A DNA stretch of 64,000 nucleotides, from NCBI GenBank assembly GCA_041687475.1, contig JAWLBW010000001.1, positions 1-64,000 on the forward strand. Reading direction: 5' to 3'. The stretch is from JAWLBW01 sp041687475. GTDB taxonomy: Bacteria; J088; JAWLBW01. Below the pieces are notes generated by a model. The model made no database searches, had not been told where the DNA came from, and was given only the letters and a program-made list of their open reading frames with translations. Shown one piece after another: positions 49,883 to 58,205 of the stretch (positions within the stretch are counted from its first letter, which is position 1; each line of letters begins with the position of its first letter). The position numbers and the translations under genes are program-made.

Positions 49883-49939
49883 GTTTCGCGCCGTTCGCAC
49901 CCCGCCCTGGCCTTACAGGACTACGGGTAGCGACATCGA

Positions 49940-50626
49940 ATGATTGAATCGGGGCTGGGTGAACTCTATGAGTTCTGGGGTATTGTCGTCTCGACACTTT
50001 TGCTGGGCATCGGACGCCTGCACGGTCAGAAATCGAGCGGCAACGGCGAAGCCGATGAAGATGCCCTGCTGGTCGAGCGGGCGCGAGAGGGCGATCAGTA
50101 TGCGTTCGACCGCCTGATACATAAGTACCAGAGCCGTATCTATCAGTTCTGCTATCGCATGCTGAGCGATCCTGATGAAGCCGAAGAGCTGACGCAGGAC
50201 GTCTTCGTCAAGCTGTATCGCAACCTCAAGCGATTCCGGTACGAGTCCAAGTTCAGCACCTGGCTCTTTCAGATTGCCAAGAACCTCACTCTCAATAAGC
50301 TTAAATACCTGAAGCGCAGGCACTTTTTCGCCAACCAGAGTCTCGATGAACCTCGCCGAACCGGCGACGGCGAAATCAGGTTCGAGGTGGCCGACGAAAC
50401 CTGCGATCTCGAGGCGGCTTATGAAAACCTCGAGTTGCAGCAGCTGGTACAGACAAAAATCGCACAGTTGCGGCCCGAGCACAGGGTCGCACTGGTCCTT
50501 CGCGACATGGAGGGCCTGCGCTATGATGAGATAGCGCGAATCCTCAACCTTGCCGAGGGTACGGTCAAGAGCCGGATTCACCGGGCGCGCCTCGAGCTAC
50601 GCGACAGCCTCGAAGGGCACATTTAG
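49940..50626 (+). CDS. ECF sigma factor with unusual hydrophobic N-terminus
   Basis: Extracytoplasmic-function sigma factor. 228 residues: region 2 (DQYAFDRLIHKYQSRIYQFCYRMLSDPDEAEELTQDVFVKLYRNL, FSTWLFQIAKNL) and region 4 (LRPEHRVALVLRDMEGLRYDEIARILNLAEGTVKSRIHRARLELR). About 40 residues precede region 2, including a hydrophobic run FWGIVVSTLLLGIG that could insert in the membrane. ATG 49940 is the only ATG or GTG; a TTG at 50000 would remove most of the run. It is followed 12 bases later by its probable anti-sigma factor. It should control its own operon and other envelope genes, but no target promoter is proven here. Confidence 0.9.
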   Translation: MIESGLGELYEFWGIVVSTLLLGIGRLHGQKSSGNGEADEDALLVERAREGDQYAFDRLIHKYQSRIYQFCYRMLSDPDEAEELTQDVFVKLYRNLKRFRYESKFSTWLFQIAKNLTLNKLKYLKRRHFFANQSLDEPRRTGDGEIRFEVADETCDLEAAYENLELQQLVQTKIAQLRPEHRVALVLRDMEGLRYDEIARILNLAEGTVKSRIHRARLELRDSLEGHI

Positions 50627-50638
50627 GGAGGAGTCGGA

Positions 50639-51322
50639 GTGGATTGCCGAACCGTTCGGGAAATCTTTTTCGAGCAGCTGGACGACCCTGCCGCCTCTCG
50701 CCCCGCGCTTGCCGCTCATCTGCAGCGCTGTGCGGGCTGTCGCCGTGAGTGGGAAGCTTACCGGCAAACCGTGAAGCTTCTCGGCCGGATACCTGCTCCT
50801 GCCTTGTCGCGCGATCTCAGCGATGGGATACACCAGAGACTTAGCGCGACGACGCCCCTGCGAGAGCTGCTTCGTCCCCTGCATGCGGGAATTCTCGCCG
50901 CCGCGGGGCTGGCTGTTATTCTGCTCCTGGTTGCGCTGCCTCTTCCGGGCGAGGGGCTCGTGTCTGTCTGGCCCAGGGCCTTCGTCGACCGCGATGCCGA
51001 CGTGACGGTTCTCGCCGACCCGTCTTCCGACGTTTTCTCTCTCGTTACGTGGAAGCCGGTGGCTTCACGGAAAGAGCTCCTGGCCGAATTGGGCGCTGAC
51101 CGCCTGGAATCGTGGCCGAAGCAGGCGGGCGAACTCGATGCATGGCCCGCCCTGCTTCTCGTTCCGGTAGAGGGCGCCGGTGGGTTGCCTGATGCTGCAG
51201 AAACCGCGTTTCTCATGGCAATGGCCCGGAGTCTGTTTCAGGCAGACGGCAACAGGGTGATGGTCGGCGATGCCGAAACGGGAGCCGAAGACGGTGTGCG
51301 GCTTTACGGGCTTGCTTATTGA
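50639..51322 (+). CDS. Membrane anti-sigma factor with zinc-binding (zf-HC2) domain
   Basis: 227 residues. Cytosolic N-terminal ZAS domain: H27xxxC31xxC34 (HLQRCAGC) plus Cys3, a layout known to bind zinc and hold ECF factors. One TM (about 82-101, ILAAAGLAVILLLVALPL) follows, then an extracytoplasmic alpha/beta domain of about 120 residues with no recognised fold, which may sense stress. GTG start with GGAGGAG just upstream. Pairing with the ECF gene is the standard arrangement; release by a site-1/site-2 protease is inferred. The 3' end overlaps the convergent FHA gene by 7 bases. Confidence 0.88.
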   Translation: MDCRTVREIFFEQLDDPAASRPALAAHLQRCAGCRREWEAYRQTVKLLGRIPAPALSRDLSDGIHQRLSATTPLRELLRPLHAGILAAAGLAVILLLVALPLPGEGLVSVWPRAFVDRDADVTVLADPSSDVFSLVTWKPVASRKELLAELGADRLESWPKQAGELDAWPALLLVPVEGAGGLPDAAETAFLMAMARSLFQADGNRVMVGDAETGAEDGVRLYGLAY

Positions 51323-52359
51323 CTGAGGGCCGAGCGACGGGCGGTATCGGCAAGATCGCGCAGCATGCGCCGGACCACGACCTGCCCGTTGCCTTCATAG
51401 GCCGTAAACCGAACGGTACTGGCGTCGTCTGCGCTTCCAACCCACTCGCCGCGAATCTGAACGACGCCGTACTCGTTCGGCAGCATCAGTTTCAGATGCA
51501 CGGGGGTGCCGGGTTCGGGCTTGCGTGCCGGAACGAAGCGCAGGCGTGCGCCCAGGGCGTGCAGGCTGGCAAGACGGGTTTGAAACTCACCCTGGCCGCC
51601 GATTCGAATCGTCGCCGGCAGAGCCAGGCTCAGCGTCAACGGGTTCTCGGCGATATCTTCGATGAGTGTCTGCAGCGTCTGGGTTGATACCGGGCGCTCG
51701 AGTACTTTGTTGGCGCCTGCCCTGAGAAACTTCTCGGAAAGGTGGGCATCGTCGGCCGAAAGCAGGGCGATGGCCTGGGTTGCCTTGAGCCGCCCCACTT
51801 TCTTGAGCTGTTCGAGCAGGCCGAGGTCGCGCGGGTTACCGTCGAGCATGACGATTTCCGGCAGTTCGAGACGGCAGGTTTCGAGCAGATTGGCCGCGCT
51901 TACCGAGCGAACGGCAAAAACCCCGTTGTCGAGCAGACGTGCAAGCGCGCCGGCTTCTTCTTCGTCCAGCGCCGTAACGACGAGCAGGCGTGCGGGCAGC
52001 ATGTTCGTGGTGCGAATGACGATGCGAAAACGTGTGTCGCCCGCCTGAAAACTGTCGCCGTCTTTCATGTTGGCCACGGTGACCCAGCGACCGCGGAAAA
52101 TCGTGCCGTTGGCGCTTGCCAGATCGTGCAGCACGACACCGCCGCGCACCACTTCGACCTGGAAGTGCTTCCGGCTCATCGTCGGATCTTCGACGACCAC
52201 GTCGGCGTCGCCGCGACCGAAAATGGTGCGCCGACGCTGGAGCGTCACGATTTCCTGGCGCCCGGCATGCTGCACGACCACCTGCACGTCGATTTCCTGC
52301 GGCAGGGTATCGAGGTCGGGGCGTGCTGCTTTCAGGGCAGTGGTATAGTCACCGGCCAT
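51316..52359 (-). CDS. FHA - receiver-like - PilZ-like multidomain signalling protein
   Basis: About 347 residues. FHA domain at about 40-105 with the phosphothreonine-binding features RRTIFGRGDADVVVEDPTMSRKHFQVEV and ASANGTIFRG. A receiver-like domain at about 120-235 keeps a candidate Asp in EIVMLDGNPRD but has RP in place of the conserved KP (VLERPVS). The C-terminal PilZ-like domain at about 245-340 (TRLASLHALGARLRF, LMLPNEYGVVQIRGEWVGS) lacks the [D/N]xSxxG c-di-GMP motif. ATG 52359 was preferred to a TTG at 52377. Likely a phosphopeptide-recognising scaffold with decayed phospho- and c-di-GMP sites. Confidence 0.85.
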   Translation of the reverse strand: MAGDYTTALKAARPDLDTLPQEIDVQVVVQHAGRQEIVTLQRRRTIFGRGDADVVVEDPTMSRKHFQVEVVRGGVVLHDLASANGTIFRGRWVTVANMKDGDSFQAGDTRFRIVIRTTNMLPARLLVVTALDEEEAGALARLLDNGVFAVRSVSAANLLETCRLELPEIVMLDGNPRDLGLLEQLKKVGRLKATQAIALLSADDAHLSEKFLRAGANKVLERPVSTQTLQTLIEDIAENPLTLSLALPATIRIGGQGEFQTRLASLHALGARLRFVPARKPEPGTPVHLKLMLPNEYGVVQIRGEWVGSADDASTVRFTAYEGNGQVVVRRMLRDLADTARRSALSQ

Positions 52360-52425
52360 AAGTTCGTATTCTACCAATCAGCCGTGACGGGCCACAAGCG
52401 GCGAAGCGCTCTGCCCGGCGGCAAC

Positions 52426-53130
52426 TCACGCGACGAAGGAGCGTACCCTCTGCGCCGCCGCCGCCACGCGTTGCGCTTCGCGGCCTTCGATGGTGATGCG
52501 CACCTGGCTGCGGTCATCGTCACCGGTTCCCGGATAGGAGCCGATTGCGACCTGCGGAAACTCATCCTGCACACGGCGAAGAAAGCCGGCGATTTCTCCC
52601 TCGTCGCGATTGCAGACGACTTCTTCGAGATACACAGGGTCGCCTCGGAATAGCTTGGCCAGGTGTTCCAGCGCGATCTGAAACAGGGCCGGAATCCCGG
52701 GAAGCACGTAGACGTTCTCGACCGAGGCGATGGGAATGGGCAGGTCGGGGTCCAGGTGGACATGGGTGTTTTCAGGAAAGCGGGCCATTCGCAGGTGGTC
52801 GTCGGTCAGGCGTTCGCCGAAATAGCGCTCGAGAAGCGATGCCACGTGGGTATCTTCGGTCAGGGCGGTCCCGAAGGCCTGCGACACTCCCTCGTAGGTC
52901 ACATCGTCATGGGTCGGGCCCACGCCCCCCGAGGTGATGACGACGTCGAAATTCCGCGCGCAGGCGCGTACCTCATCGGCAATAAGGTTTACCTCGTCTG
53001 GTACGATGGCAACGCGACGAAGGTCGGCTCCGACGCGGCGCAGCAGGCCGATGGCGAACTGCGCATTCCGTTCCTGCACCTTTCCGCTGAGAATTTCGTT
53101 TCCGATAACGACGATGGCGACACTGGGCAT
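52426..53130 (-). CDS. CinA N-terminal (MoaB/MogA-like) domain protein
   Basis: 234 residues of the molybdopterin-binding fold found at the N-terminus of CinA (competence/damage-inducible protein), without the C-terminal nicotinamide-nucleotide amidase domain. Motifs: VVIGNEILSGKVQERNAQFAIGLLRRVGADL and VITSGGVGPTHDDVTYEGVSQAF, plus VYVLPGIPALF. In full CinA this half has ADP-ribose pyrophosphatase activity; here the role is not certain. No molybdenum cofactor genes are near. Neighbours are the FHA protein and, divergently, rng. Confidence 0.85.
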   Translation of the reverse strand: MPSVAIVVIGNEILSGKVQERNAQFAIGLLRRVGADLRRVAIVPDEVNLIADEVRACARNFDVVITSGGVGPTHDDVTYEGVSQAFGTALTEDTHVASLLERYFGERLTDDHLRMARFPENTHVHLDPDLPIPIASVENVYVLPGIPALFQIALEHLAKLFRGDPVYLEEVVCNRDEGEIAGFLRRVQDEFPQVAIGSYPGTGDDDRSQVRITIEGREAQRVAAAAQRVRSFVA

Positions 53131-53443
53131 GGTGCACTCATTCTACCAAGCACGCGAACGGGCCGAAACGGTGGGGCGGCAAAGGTGAAGCAAGACCGGC
53201 CGACAAGAATGCTGCGACGCGGTGGCGCTGCTTGTTATAATGGTCGTTTCGGGCTTTCTAGGCCCAACAGTTTTCATATTTTGCGGTATTCGGTATGGCC
53301 TGCCGAACGCAGCCGAATGTCAGCAGGCCACCGGGTAGAAGCCGCACCGCTTTGACGCCAGTTCGTCATTCTGCAAGCGGATACAGCCTCCCGAATCTGC
53401 CGACTCCTGCGTGCGGTCGCTCGTGCAGTTTGCAGAGGACATC
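53131..53443 (+). promoter_or_regulatory. rng upstream region: -10 box and inverted repeat in a long leader
   Basis: A 313-base gap between cinA and rng. It holds TATAAT at 53236-53241 (weak -35 TGCGAC at 53213-53218, 17-base spacer), then about 200 bases to the ATG. Within the leader an inverted repeat, TGGCCTGC (53296-53303) / GCAGGCCA (53323-53330), could fold over a 19-base loop. A shorter GGGCTTTCTAGGCCC element is near 53251. GAGG precedes the ATG. Nothing here looks coding. A leader of this size may regulate the RNase's own mRNA, as known for E. coli rne. Confidence 0.45.
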
Positions 53444-54949
53444 ATGACCCCCAGTGAAATCATTATCAACGCCAACCCGATCGAGACGCGCGTCGCCTTG
53501 ATGGAAGGCGGTGCCGTAGTCGAGCTTTTTGTCGAGCGTCCCGGCGAGGCGGGCGGCTCGGTCATCGGCAACATTTACAAGGGCCGCGTTTCACGCGTGT
53601 TGCCGGGCATGCAGGCCGCCTTCGTCGACATCGGGCTCGAGCGGGCGGCCTTTCTGTACGTGAGCGACATTCTGGAGGAACTCGAGCGTTACAAGGACGA
53701 CGACGCCGAGAGCAGCCAGGTCATGGAGCGCGAAAAGGACAAGGAAAAAGAGCGCATTCAGGATCTGCTGAAGGAAGGTCAGGAAGTGCTCGTTCAGATT
53801 GCCAAGGATCCGATCAGCACGAAGGGTGCCCGCATCACGAGCTACCTTTCGATACCCGGTCGGTACCTGGTGCTGATGCCCACGGTCAACCACGTCGGTG
53901 TCAGCCGGCGAATCGACGACCCGCAGGAGCGCGGACGGCTGAAGAGCATCGTAAACCGACACCGTGAAGACGGCATCGGGTTCATCGTGCGCACTGCCGC
54001 CGAAGGTCGACCCGAAGAAGACATTCGCAGCGATGTCGAGTACCTGACCCGCACCTGGCACACCATTCAGGAAAAGTTCCAGCGTCAGAAGGCGCCCAGC
54101 GTGATTTTCAGCGATCTCGATCTCTCGCTGCGCGCCGTGCGTGATCTTTTCGGGCCCGATGTGGCGCGAATCGTAATCGACGACGATCGTGAGTATGCAA
54201 AGGTGAAGGGCTTTGTCGATCGCATGCTGCCTCATCGCTCGGCCGACATCATTCACTATCAGGGACGCGAGCCCATTTACGAGAAATACCAGATCGAACC
54301 GGCTCTGAACGAAGCGCTGGGCACCAAGGTCTGGCTGAAGAGCGGCGGTTACCTCATCATCGAGCAGGCCGAGGCGCTGACGGCCATCGACGTCAATACC
54401 GGCAAGTTCGTCGGCAAGCGAAATCTTGAAGAAACCATTCTCAAGACGAACCTCGAAGCAGCCAAGGAAGTCGTATACCAGCTGCGCCTGCGTAACATGG
54501 GCGGCCTCATCATCATCGACTTCATCGACATGAACAAGGCCGCCAACCGCGACAAGGTGTACGGCGCGCTGCGCGATGCCCTTCGTCGCGACAAGGCCAA
54601 GAGCAACATTCTCAAGATCAGCGAGCTCGGGCTTGTCGAAATGACCCGCAAGCGCACGCGTGAAAGCCTCATGCGCACGCTTGCCGATGCATGCCCGTAT
54701 TGTGACGGTAAGGGTTACGTCAAGAGCGAGAAAACGGTATGCGCCGACATTTTCAGGGCGCTGGCGAAGGAGTTGCCTACGTTGCGCGACCGTAAGGTGA
54801 CCGTGAACGTCAATCCGGCCATTGCCGACCGCCTGTACGACGAAGAACGCCGTGCGATTGAAGAGCTCGAGAAACGGTTCAACAAACGAATAACCGTGCG
54901 AAAGAAGGAGCTGCATCGCGAACAGTTCGAAATCGAGAACCTTCTCTGA
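53444..54949 (+). CDS. rng: Ribonuclease G (RNase E/G family)
   Basis: Single-strand endoribonuclease for mRNA turnover and rRNA maturation. 501 residues, the size of RNase G, with no long C-terminal degradosome scaffold. S1-like domain near 35-120 (GNIYKGRVSRVLPGMQAAFVDIGLERAAFLYVSDI) with an inserted charged helix (MEREKDKEKERIQ). The RNase H-like/catalytic region has the metal Asp residues in LTAIDVNTGKFVG and IIIDFIDMNK. The zinc-link CPYCDGKGYVK follows. ATG 53444 directly opens the family sequence. It begins a run with the HAD phosphatase and mgtE. Confidence 0.96.
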   Translation: MTPSEIIINANPIETRVALMEGGAVVELFVERPGEAGGSVIGNIYKGRVSRVLPGMQAAFVDIGLERAAFLYVSDILEELERYKDDDAESSQVMEREKDKEKERIQDLLKEGQEVLVQIAKDPISTKGARITSYLSIPGRYLVLMPTVNHVGVSRRIDDPQERGRLKSIVNRHREDGIGFIVRTAAEGRPEEDIRSDVEYLTRTWHTIQEKFQRQKAPSVIFSDLDLSLRAVRDLFGPDVARIVIDDDREYAKVKGFVDRMLPHRSADIIHYQGREPIYEKYQIEPALNEALGTKVWLKSGGYLIIEQAEALTAIDVNTGKFVGKRNLEETILKTNLEAAKEVVYQLRLRNMGGLIIIDFIDMNKAANRDKVYGALRDALRRDKAKSNILKISELGLVEMTRKRTRESLMRTLADACPYCDGKGYVKSEKTVCADIFRALAKELPTLRDRKVTVNVNPAIADRLYDEERRAIEELEKRFNKRITVRKKELHREQFEIENLL

Positions 54950-54969
54950 AGTCTCGGGAGATTCATCGC

Positions 54970-55596
54970 ATGCTGCTGCTTGATCTCGACGGAACGCTTG
55001 TCGACTCGTTGCACGACCTTGCCGTCTCGCTGAACCATACCCTGCACACCTTCGGCCTGCCCGAACGCAGCCTGGCCGAGGTGCGTGCCTTCATCGGCGA
55101 AGGCGTAACCGTTCTTCTCGGGCGCGCGTTGGCAACCGAAGATGCCGCCACGCTGGAAGAGGGTCGAAGGCGGTTTTTCGAACACTACCGTGAACATTGC
55201 CTCGACGACACACGTGTCTTTGCCGGTTGGGAGCCGGTTCTCGAAAGCGATCTGCCCCTGGCGGTGCTGACGAATAAACCCGAAAGGTTCGCCCGGCGAA
55301 TTCTCGAAGGGCTTGGGCTGCACAAGCGGCTGGCCATGATCGTCGGCGGCGACACGCTTCCGGTACGCAAGCCCGACCTGGGGGTGCTCGACCACATGAC
55401 CGAGGCCCTGGGTGTGGCGCGTGAGCGCTGCATCATGGTAGGCGACGGTCTACCCGATGGACGCATCGCGCAGGCTGCAGGCATTCCGTTCTGGGCCGTT
55501 CGCTGGGGTTACGGAAGTGAAGAGAGCCTCGCTCCGTATGCCACGCGATGGCTCGCTGATCCGCGGGAGATCATCGAACTCACGGAAACCCGCTGA
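54970..55596 (+). CDS. HAD-superfamily hydrolase, phosphoglycolate-phosphatase-like
   Basis: 208 residues with all HAD motifs: I DLDGTLVDS, II LTNKP, III the Lys in RKPD, IV VGDGLPDGRIAQAAG. A helical cap domain (about 20-80) places it with Gph-type phosphatases that clear 2-phosphoglycolate, but HAD substrate prediction is unreliable. It lies 20 bases after rng, and the mgtE ATG follows its stop directly, so it sits in a co-transcribed run. Confidence 0.9.
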   Translation: MLLLDLDGTLVDSLHDLAVSLNHTLHTFGLPERSLAEVRAFIGEGVTVLLGRALATEDAATLEEGRRRFFEHYREHCLDDTRVFAGWEPVLESDLPLAVLTNKPERFARRILEGLGLHKRLAMIVGGDTLPVRKPDLGVLDHMTEALGVARERCIMVGDGLPDGRIAQAAGIPFWAVRWGYGSEESLAPYATRWLADPREIIELTETR

Positions 55597-56952
55597 ATGT
55601 TTCGACCTCGATCGGTACCGATTGCCTCGGCCCTGCGCCGAGTCATTGCCTCGGGCGATCGCAGCCGCCTCGAAAAGGCCCTGGCGATACTGCACCCCGC
55701 CGACCTTGCGCAGATTGTTCCCGAGCTTGCGGCCGACCAGCGCAAAAACGTCATCGAGGTTTTGCTGAAGCTTCGGAAGGCGGGAGCCACGCTGAGCGAG
55801 CTTCCCGAGGGCTGCCTGCACGACATTCTCGAAGAACTCGACGACGCGGTCGTACTCGAGGTCGTCAAGCGGCTTCCTCCCGACGATGCGGTCGACCTGA
55901 TTCAGGACCTGCCCGAAGAGCGCTCGCTGCGCATTCTCAACGGACTCAATATCGGAGCAGCCAGAGAGCTGCGCGAATTGCTGGTCTATTCGCCGGAAAC
56001 AGCCGGCGGCATCATGACCACCAAGTTTTTCGCGCTGCGCGAAGCCGACACCGCCGGTCATGCCGTCGCGGCACTGCGTGGTTCACGACAGGAAAGCGGC
56101 CTGTATTATCTTTATGTGCTCGACGAAGAGGGGCGGTTACGCGGTATTCTCTCGTTGCACCAGTTGCTGCTGGCCGAAGAAGATACGCGCGTATCCGAGC
56201 TGATGAACGAGCGGGTGACCACCATTCATCCCCGAGCCTCGCAGGAAGAGGCCGCCCGCCTCATCGCCAGATACAACCTGCTGGCGTTGCCGGTCGTAGA
56301 CGATGCCGGTTACATGCTCGGGGTAATCACGGTCGACGACGTGGTCGATGTCATTCAGGAAGAGGCCACCGAAGACATTTACCGCATGGCCGGTATTTCC
56401 GAGGGCGACAATGTCTTCACCGGCTGGAACGAGTCGGTTCGCCTCAGACTACCCTGGCTGACGCTGAACCTGGCCACCGCAGTGCTCGCCAGTCGCGTCG
56501 TGGCCCTGTTTGAGCCGGCGCTCGAGGCCGTCGCGGCCTTGGCGGTCTTCATGCCCATCGTCGCCGGCATGGGTGGCAATGCGGCAACCCAGACAATCAC
56601 CATCGTTGTGCGTGCCATTGCCCTTGGCCAGCTTGACTCAGGCGTGCGGCGCACGGTAGCGAAGGAAGTTCTCGTCGGTCTGGTCAACGGTGTGTTTGTA
56701 GGCATCGCGGGGGGAATCATCGCGTGGCTGTTGACCGATAAAATCATCTTCGGAGTGGTTCTCTGCCTGGCGATGATTGTGAACACCCTGGTGGCGGCCC
56801 TGGCCGGAACGCTCATTCCCTTCACCCTGCGCGCGCTGCGCCTTGATCCGGCCATTGCCAGCAGTATTTTCGTAACCACCTTGACCGACATTTTCGGCTT
56901 TTTCGCCTTTCTCGGCCTGGCCACGGTTTTCCTGCAATATCTGACGGGGTAG
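55597..56952 (+). CDS. mgtE: MgtE-family magnesium transporter
   Basis: Mg2+ channel/transporter of the inner membrane. 451 residues, typical. N-terminal MgtE_N superhelix (LHPADLAQIVPELAADQRKNVIEVL), paired CBS domains at about 140-270 (GIMTTKFFALREADTAG, VSELMNERVTTIHPRASQEEAARLI, VITVDDVVDVIQEEATEDIYRMAG), then five TM helices with the pore signature FMPIVAGMGGNAATQT. Gating by cytosolic Mg through the CBS and N domains is the family mechanism. ATG immediately follows the HAD gene stop. Confidence 0.97.
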   Translation: MFRPRSVPIASALRRVIASGDRSRLEKALAILHPADLAQIVPELAADQRKNVIEVLLKLRKAGATLSELPEGCLHDILEELDDAVVLEVVKRLPPDDAVDLIQDLPEERSLRILNGLNIGAARELRELLVYSPETAGGIMTTKFFALREADTAGHAVAALRGSRQESGLYYLYVLDEEGRLRGILSLHQLLLAEEDTRVSELMNERVTTIHPRASQEEAARLIARYNLLALPVVDDAGYMLGVITVDDVVDVIQEEATEDIYRMAGISEGDNVFTGWNESVRLRLPWLTLNLATAVLASRVVALFEPALEAVAALAVFMPIVAGMGGNAATQTITIVVRAIALGQLDSGVRRTVAKEVLVGLVNGVFVGIAGGIIAWLLTDKIIFGVVLCLAMIVNTLVAALAGTLIPFTLRALRLDPAIASSIFVTTLTDIFGFFAFLGLATVFLQYLTG

Positions 56953-57008
56953 GCGCCGAAAGTGCCGCGCCGTACCCGCCCGTGCCAGAATGGTCAAGAG
57001 GTACGTCG

Positions 57009-57251
57009 ATGTTTCTGGAAGTCGTCATTTTTGTCACGGCGCTTCTCGGCCTTGCCCTGGTGGCCTGGTTTCTGTGGCAGCCCTGGCGGCGGGGCGAAGA
57101 AGACCTGCCCGAAACCTTTCTGCGACCGCATTCGCAGGAAGGCTTTGAGAACCTGTCTGCAGGCGATCTGCATCAGGTCGAAGACGAAGACAACGAGAGA
57201 TTGCGCGAAGCAGGGCATACGCCTGCATCGCCGCCGACCGCCGAGCCTTGA
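57009..57251 (+). CDS. Small single-TM protein, 80 aa
   Basis: Not recognised. A hydrophobic N-terminus (MFLEVVIFVTALLGLALVAWFLWQPW) forms one TM; the rest is soluble and acidic (ETFLRPHSQEGFENLSAGDLHQVEDEDNERLREAG), ending in a Pro-rich tail. It lies between mgtE and the hydrolase gene on the same strand. ATG 57009 starts the TM directly; an earlier in-frame start at 56982 would add a polar lead. Confidence 0.6.
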   Translation: MFLEVVIFVTALLGLALVAWFLWQPWRRGEEDLPETFLRPHSQEGFENLSAGDLHQVEDEDNERLREAGHTPASPPTAEP

Positions 57252-57299
57252 GGCTTCGTTCCCTTGCGGCTGTGCGGGGCAGGCGGTACTCTGACTTGA

Positions 57300-58175
57300 A
57301 TGGCAGCCTACCGCTCGGTTTACCTCGAATCACCCCAAGGCCGTTACCACGCTCTGCAATCGGAATCGTTGCCGGCGCGGTTACTCATGCTGCACGCCAA
57401 CGGCTTCAACGGTGGAACGTACCTTCCTCTGCTGCAGCGCATAGCGCCTGAAGGCGACTGGGTTGCGCCCGACTTTCGCGGCCACGGCGCCTCGTTCACG
57501 CCTCGCCGGCTACGTAACTGGAATGCTTTCGTCGACGACGTGCTTACCTGGAAGGACGCAGGCTGGTTCGAGAAACCGGTTGTAATGGGGCATTCCTTCG
57601 GCGGCGTAACGGCCATACAGACCGAGGCGGCGGCGCCGGGCACCTTCCGGGCCATCGTGCTGCTCGACCCGGTGGTGTTTCATCCGCGCATGCTGCCGGT
57701 GCTTTCCCTTGCCGTCTTCCCGTTCATGGCGCGCCGGGTGCCCATCGTCAAAGGGGCGATGGCGCGGCGCATGGAATTTCCCAGTCGCGAGGCCATCGTG
57801 GCATCGTATGCGCGCAAGCGCACCTTCGCCGCATGGCAGCGGGAGTTTCTTGAAGCCTACGTCGAATGGGGCACGCGTGAGATAGACGACGGCGTGCGTC
57901 TTTCGTGCGACAAACGAATCGAGGCCCGGATTTTTTCAACCTGGCCGCTTCTGTTCTGGACGCGCCTGCGGCGGGTACGCTGCCCCGTGCTCATCCTGCG
58001 CGGAGAAACCAGCGATGCCTTCTCTCGCGATACGGCACGGCTTCTTGCCCGGCGTCTGCCAACGGCAAGGCTCATCGAGATTCCGCAATCGGGGCATTTT
58101 CTTCCCATGGAACAACCCCAGGCGGTGGTGGAAGAAGTACAGCGCTTTTTCCGCGAACTGGATCCGGCCGCCTGA
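57300..58175 (+). CDS. Alpha/beta-hydrolase
   Basis: 291 residues. Catalytic triad outlines: nucleophile Ser in VVMGHSFGGVTAI, an Asp in the ILRGETSDAF strand-loop and His in IEIPQSGHFLPMEQP. HANGFNGGTYLPLLQ forms the oxyanion region and PDFRGHGAS is typical of the family. A cap-like helical insertion lies near 150-210. Substrate unknown; the neighbours (SDR and enoyl-CoA hydratase) suggest lipid or acyl chemistry. Confidence 0.88.
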   Translation: MAAYRSVYLESPQGRYHALQSESLPARLLMLHANGFNGGTYLPLLQRIAPEGDWVAPDFRGHGASFTPRRLRNWNAFVDDVLTWKDAGWFEKPVVMGHSFGGVTAIQTEAAAPGTFRAIVLLDPVVFHPRMLPVLSLAVFPFMARRVPIVKGAMARRMEFPSREAIVASYARKRTFAAWQREFLEAYVEWGTREIDDGVRLSCDKRIEARIFSTWPLLFWTRLRRVRCPVLILRGETSDAFSRDTARLLARRLPTARLIEIPQSGHFLPMEQPQAVVEEVQRFFRELDPAA

Positions 58176-58205
58176 GGCGGCTTCGATTTCTTAAAGGAGT
58201 ACCCA

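Noticed and set aside
53591..54916. 441-codon open frame opposite rng
   Set aside because: Exact antisense of a well-conserved RNase G with no recognisable protein features.
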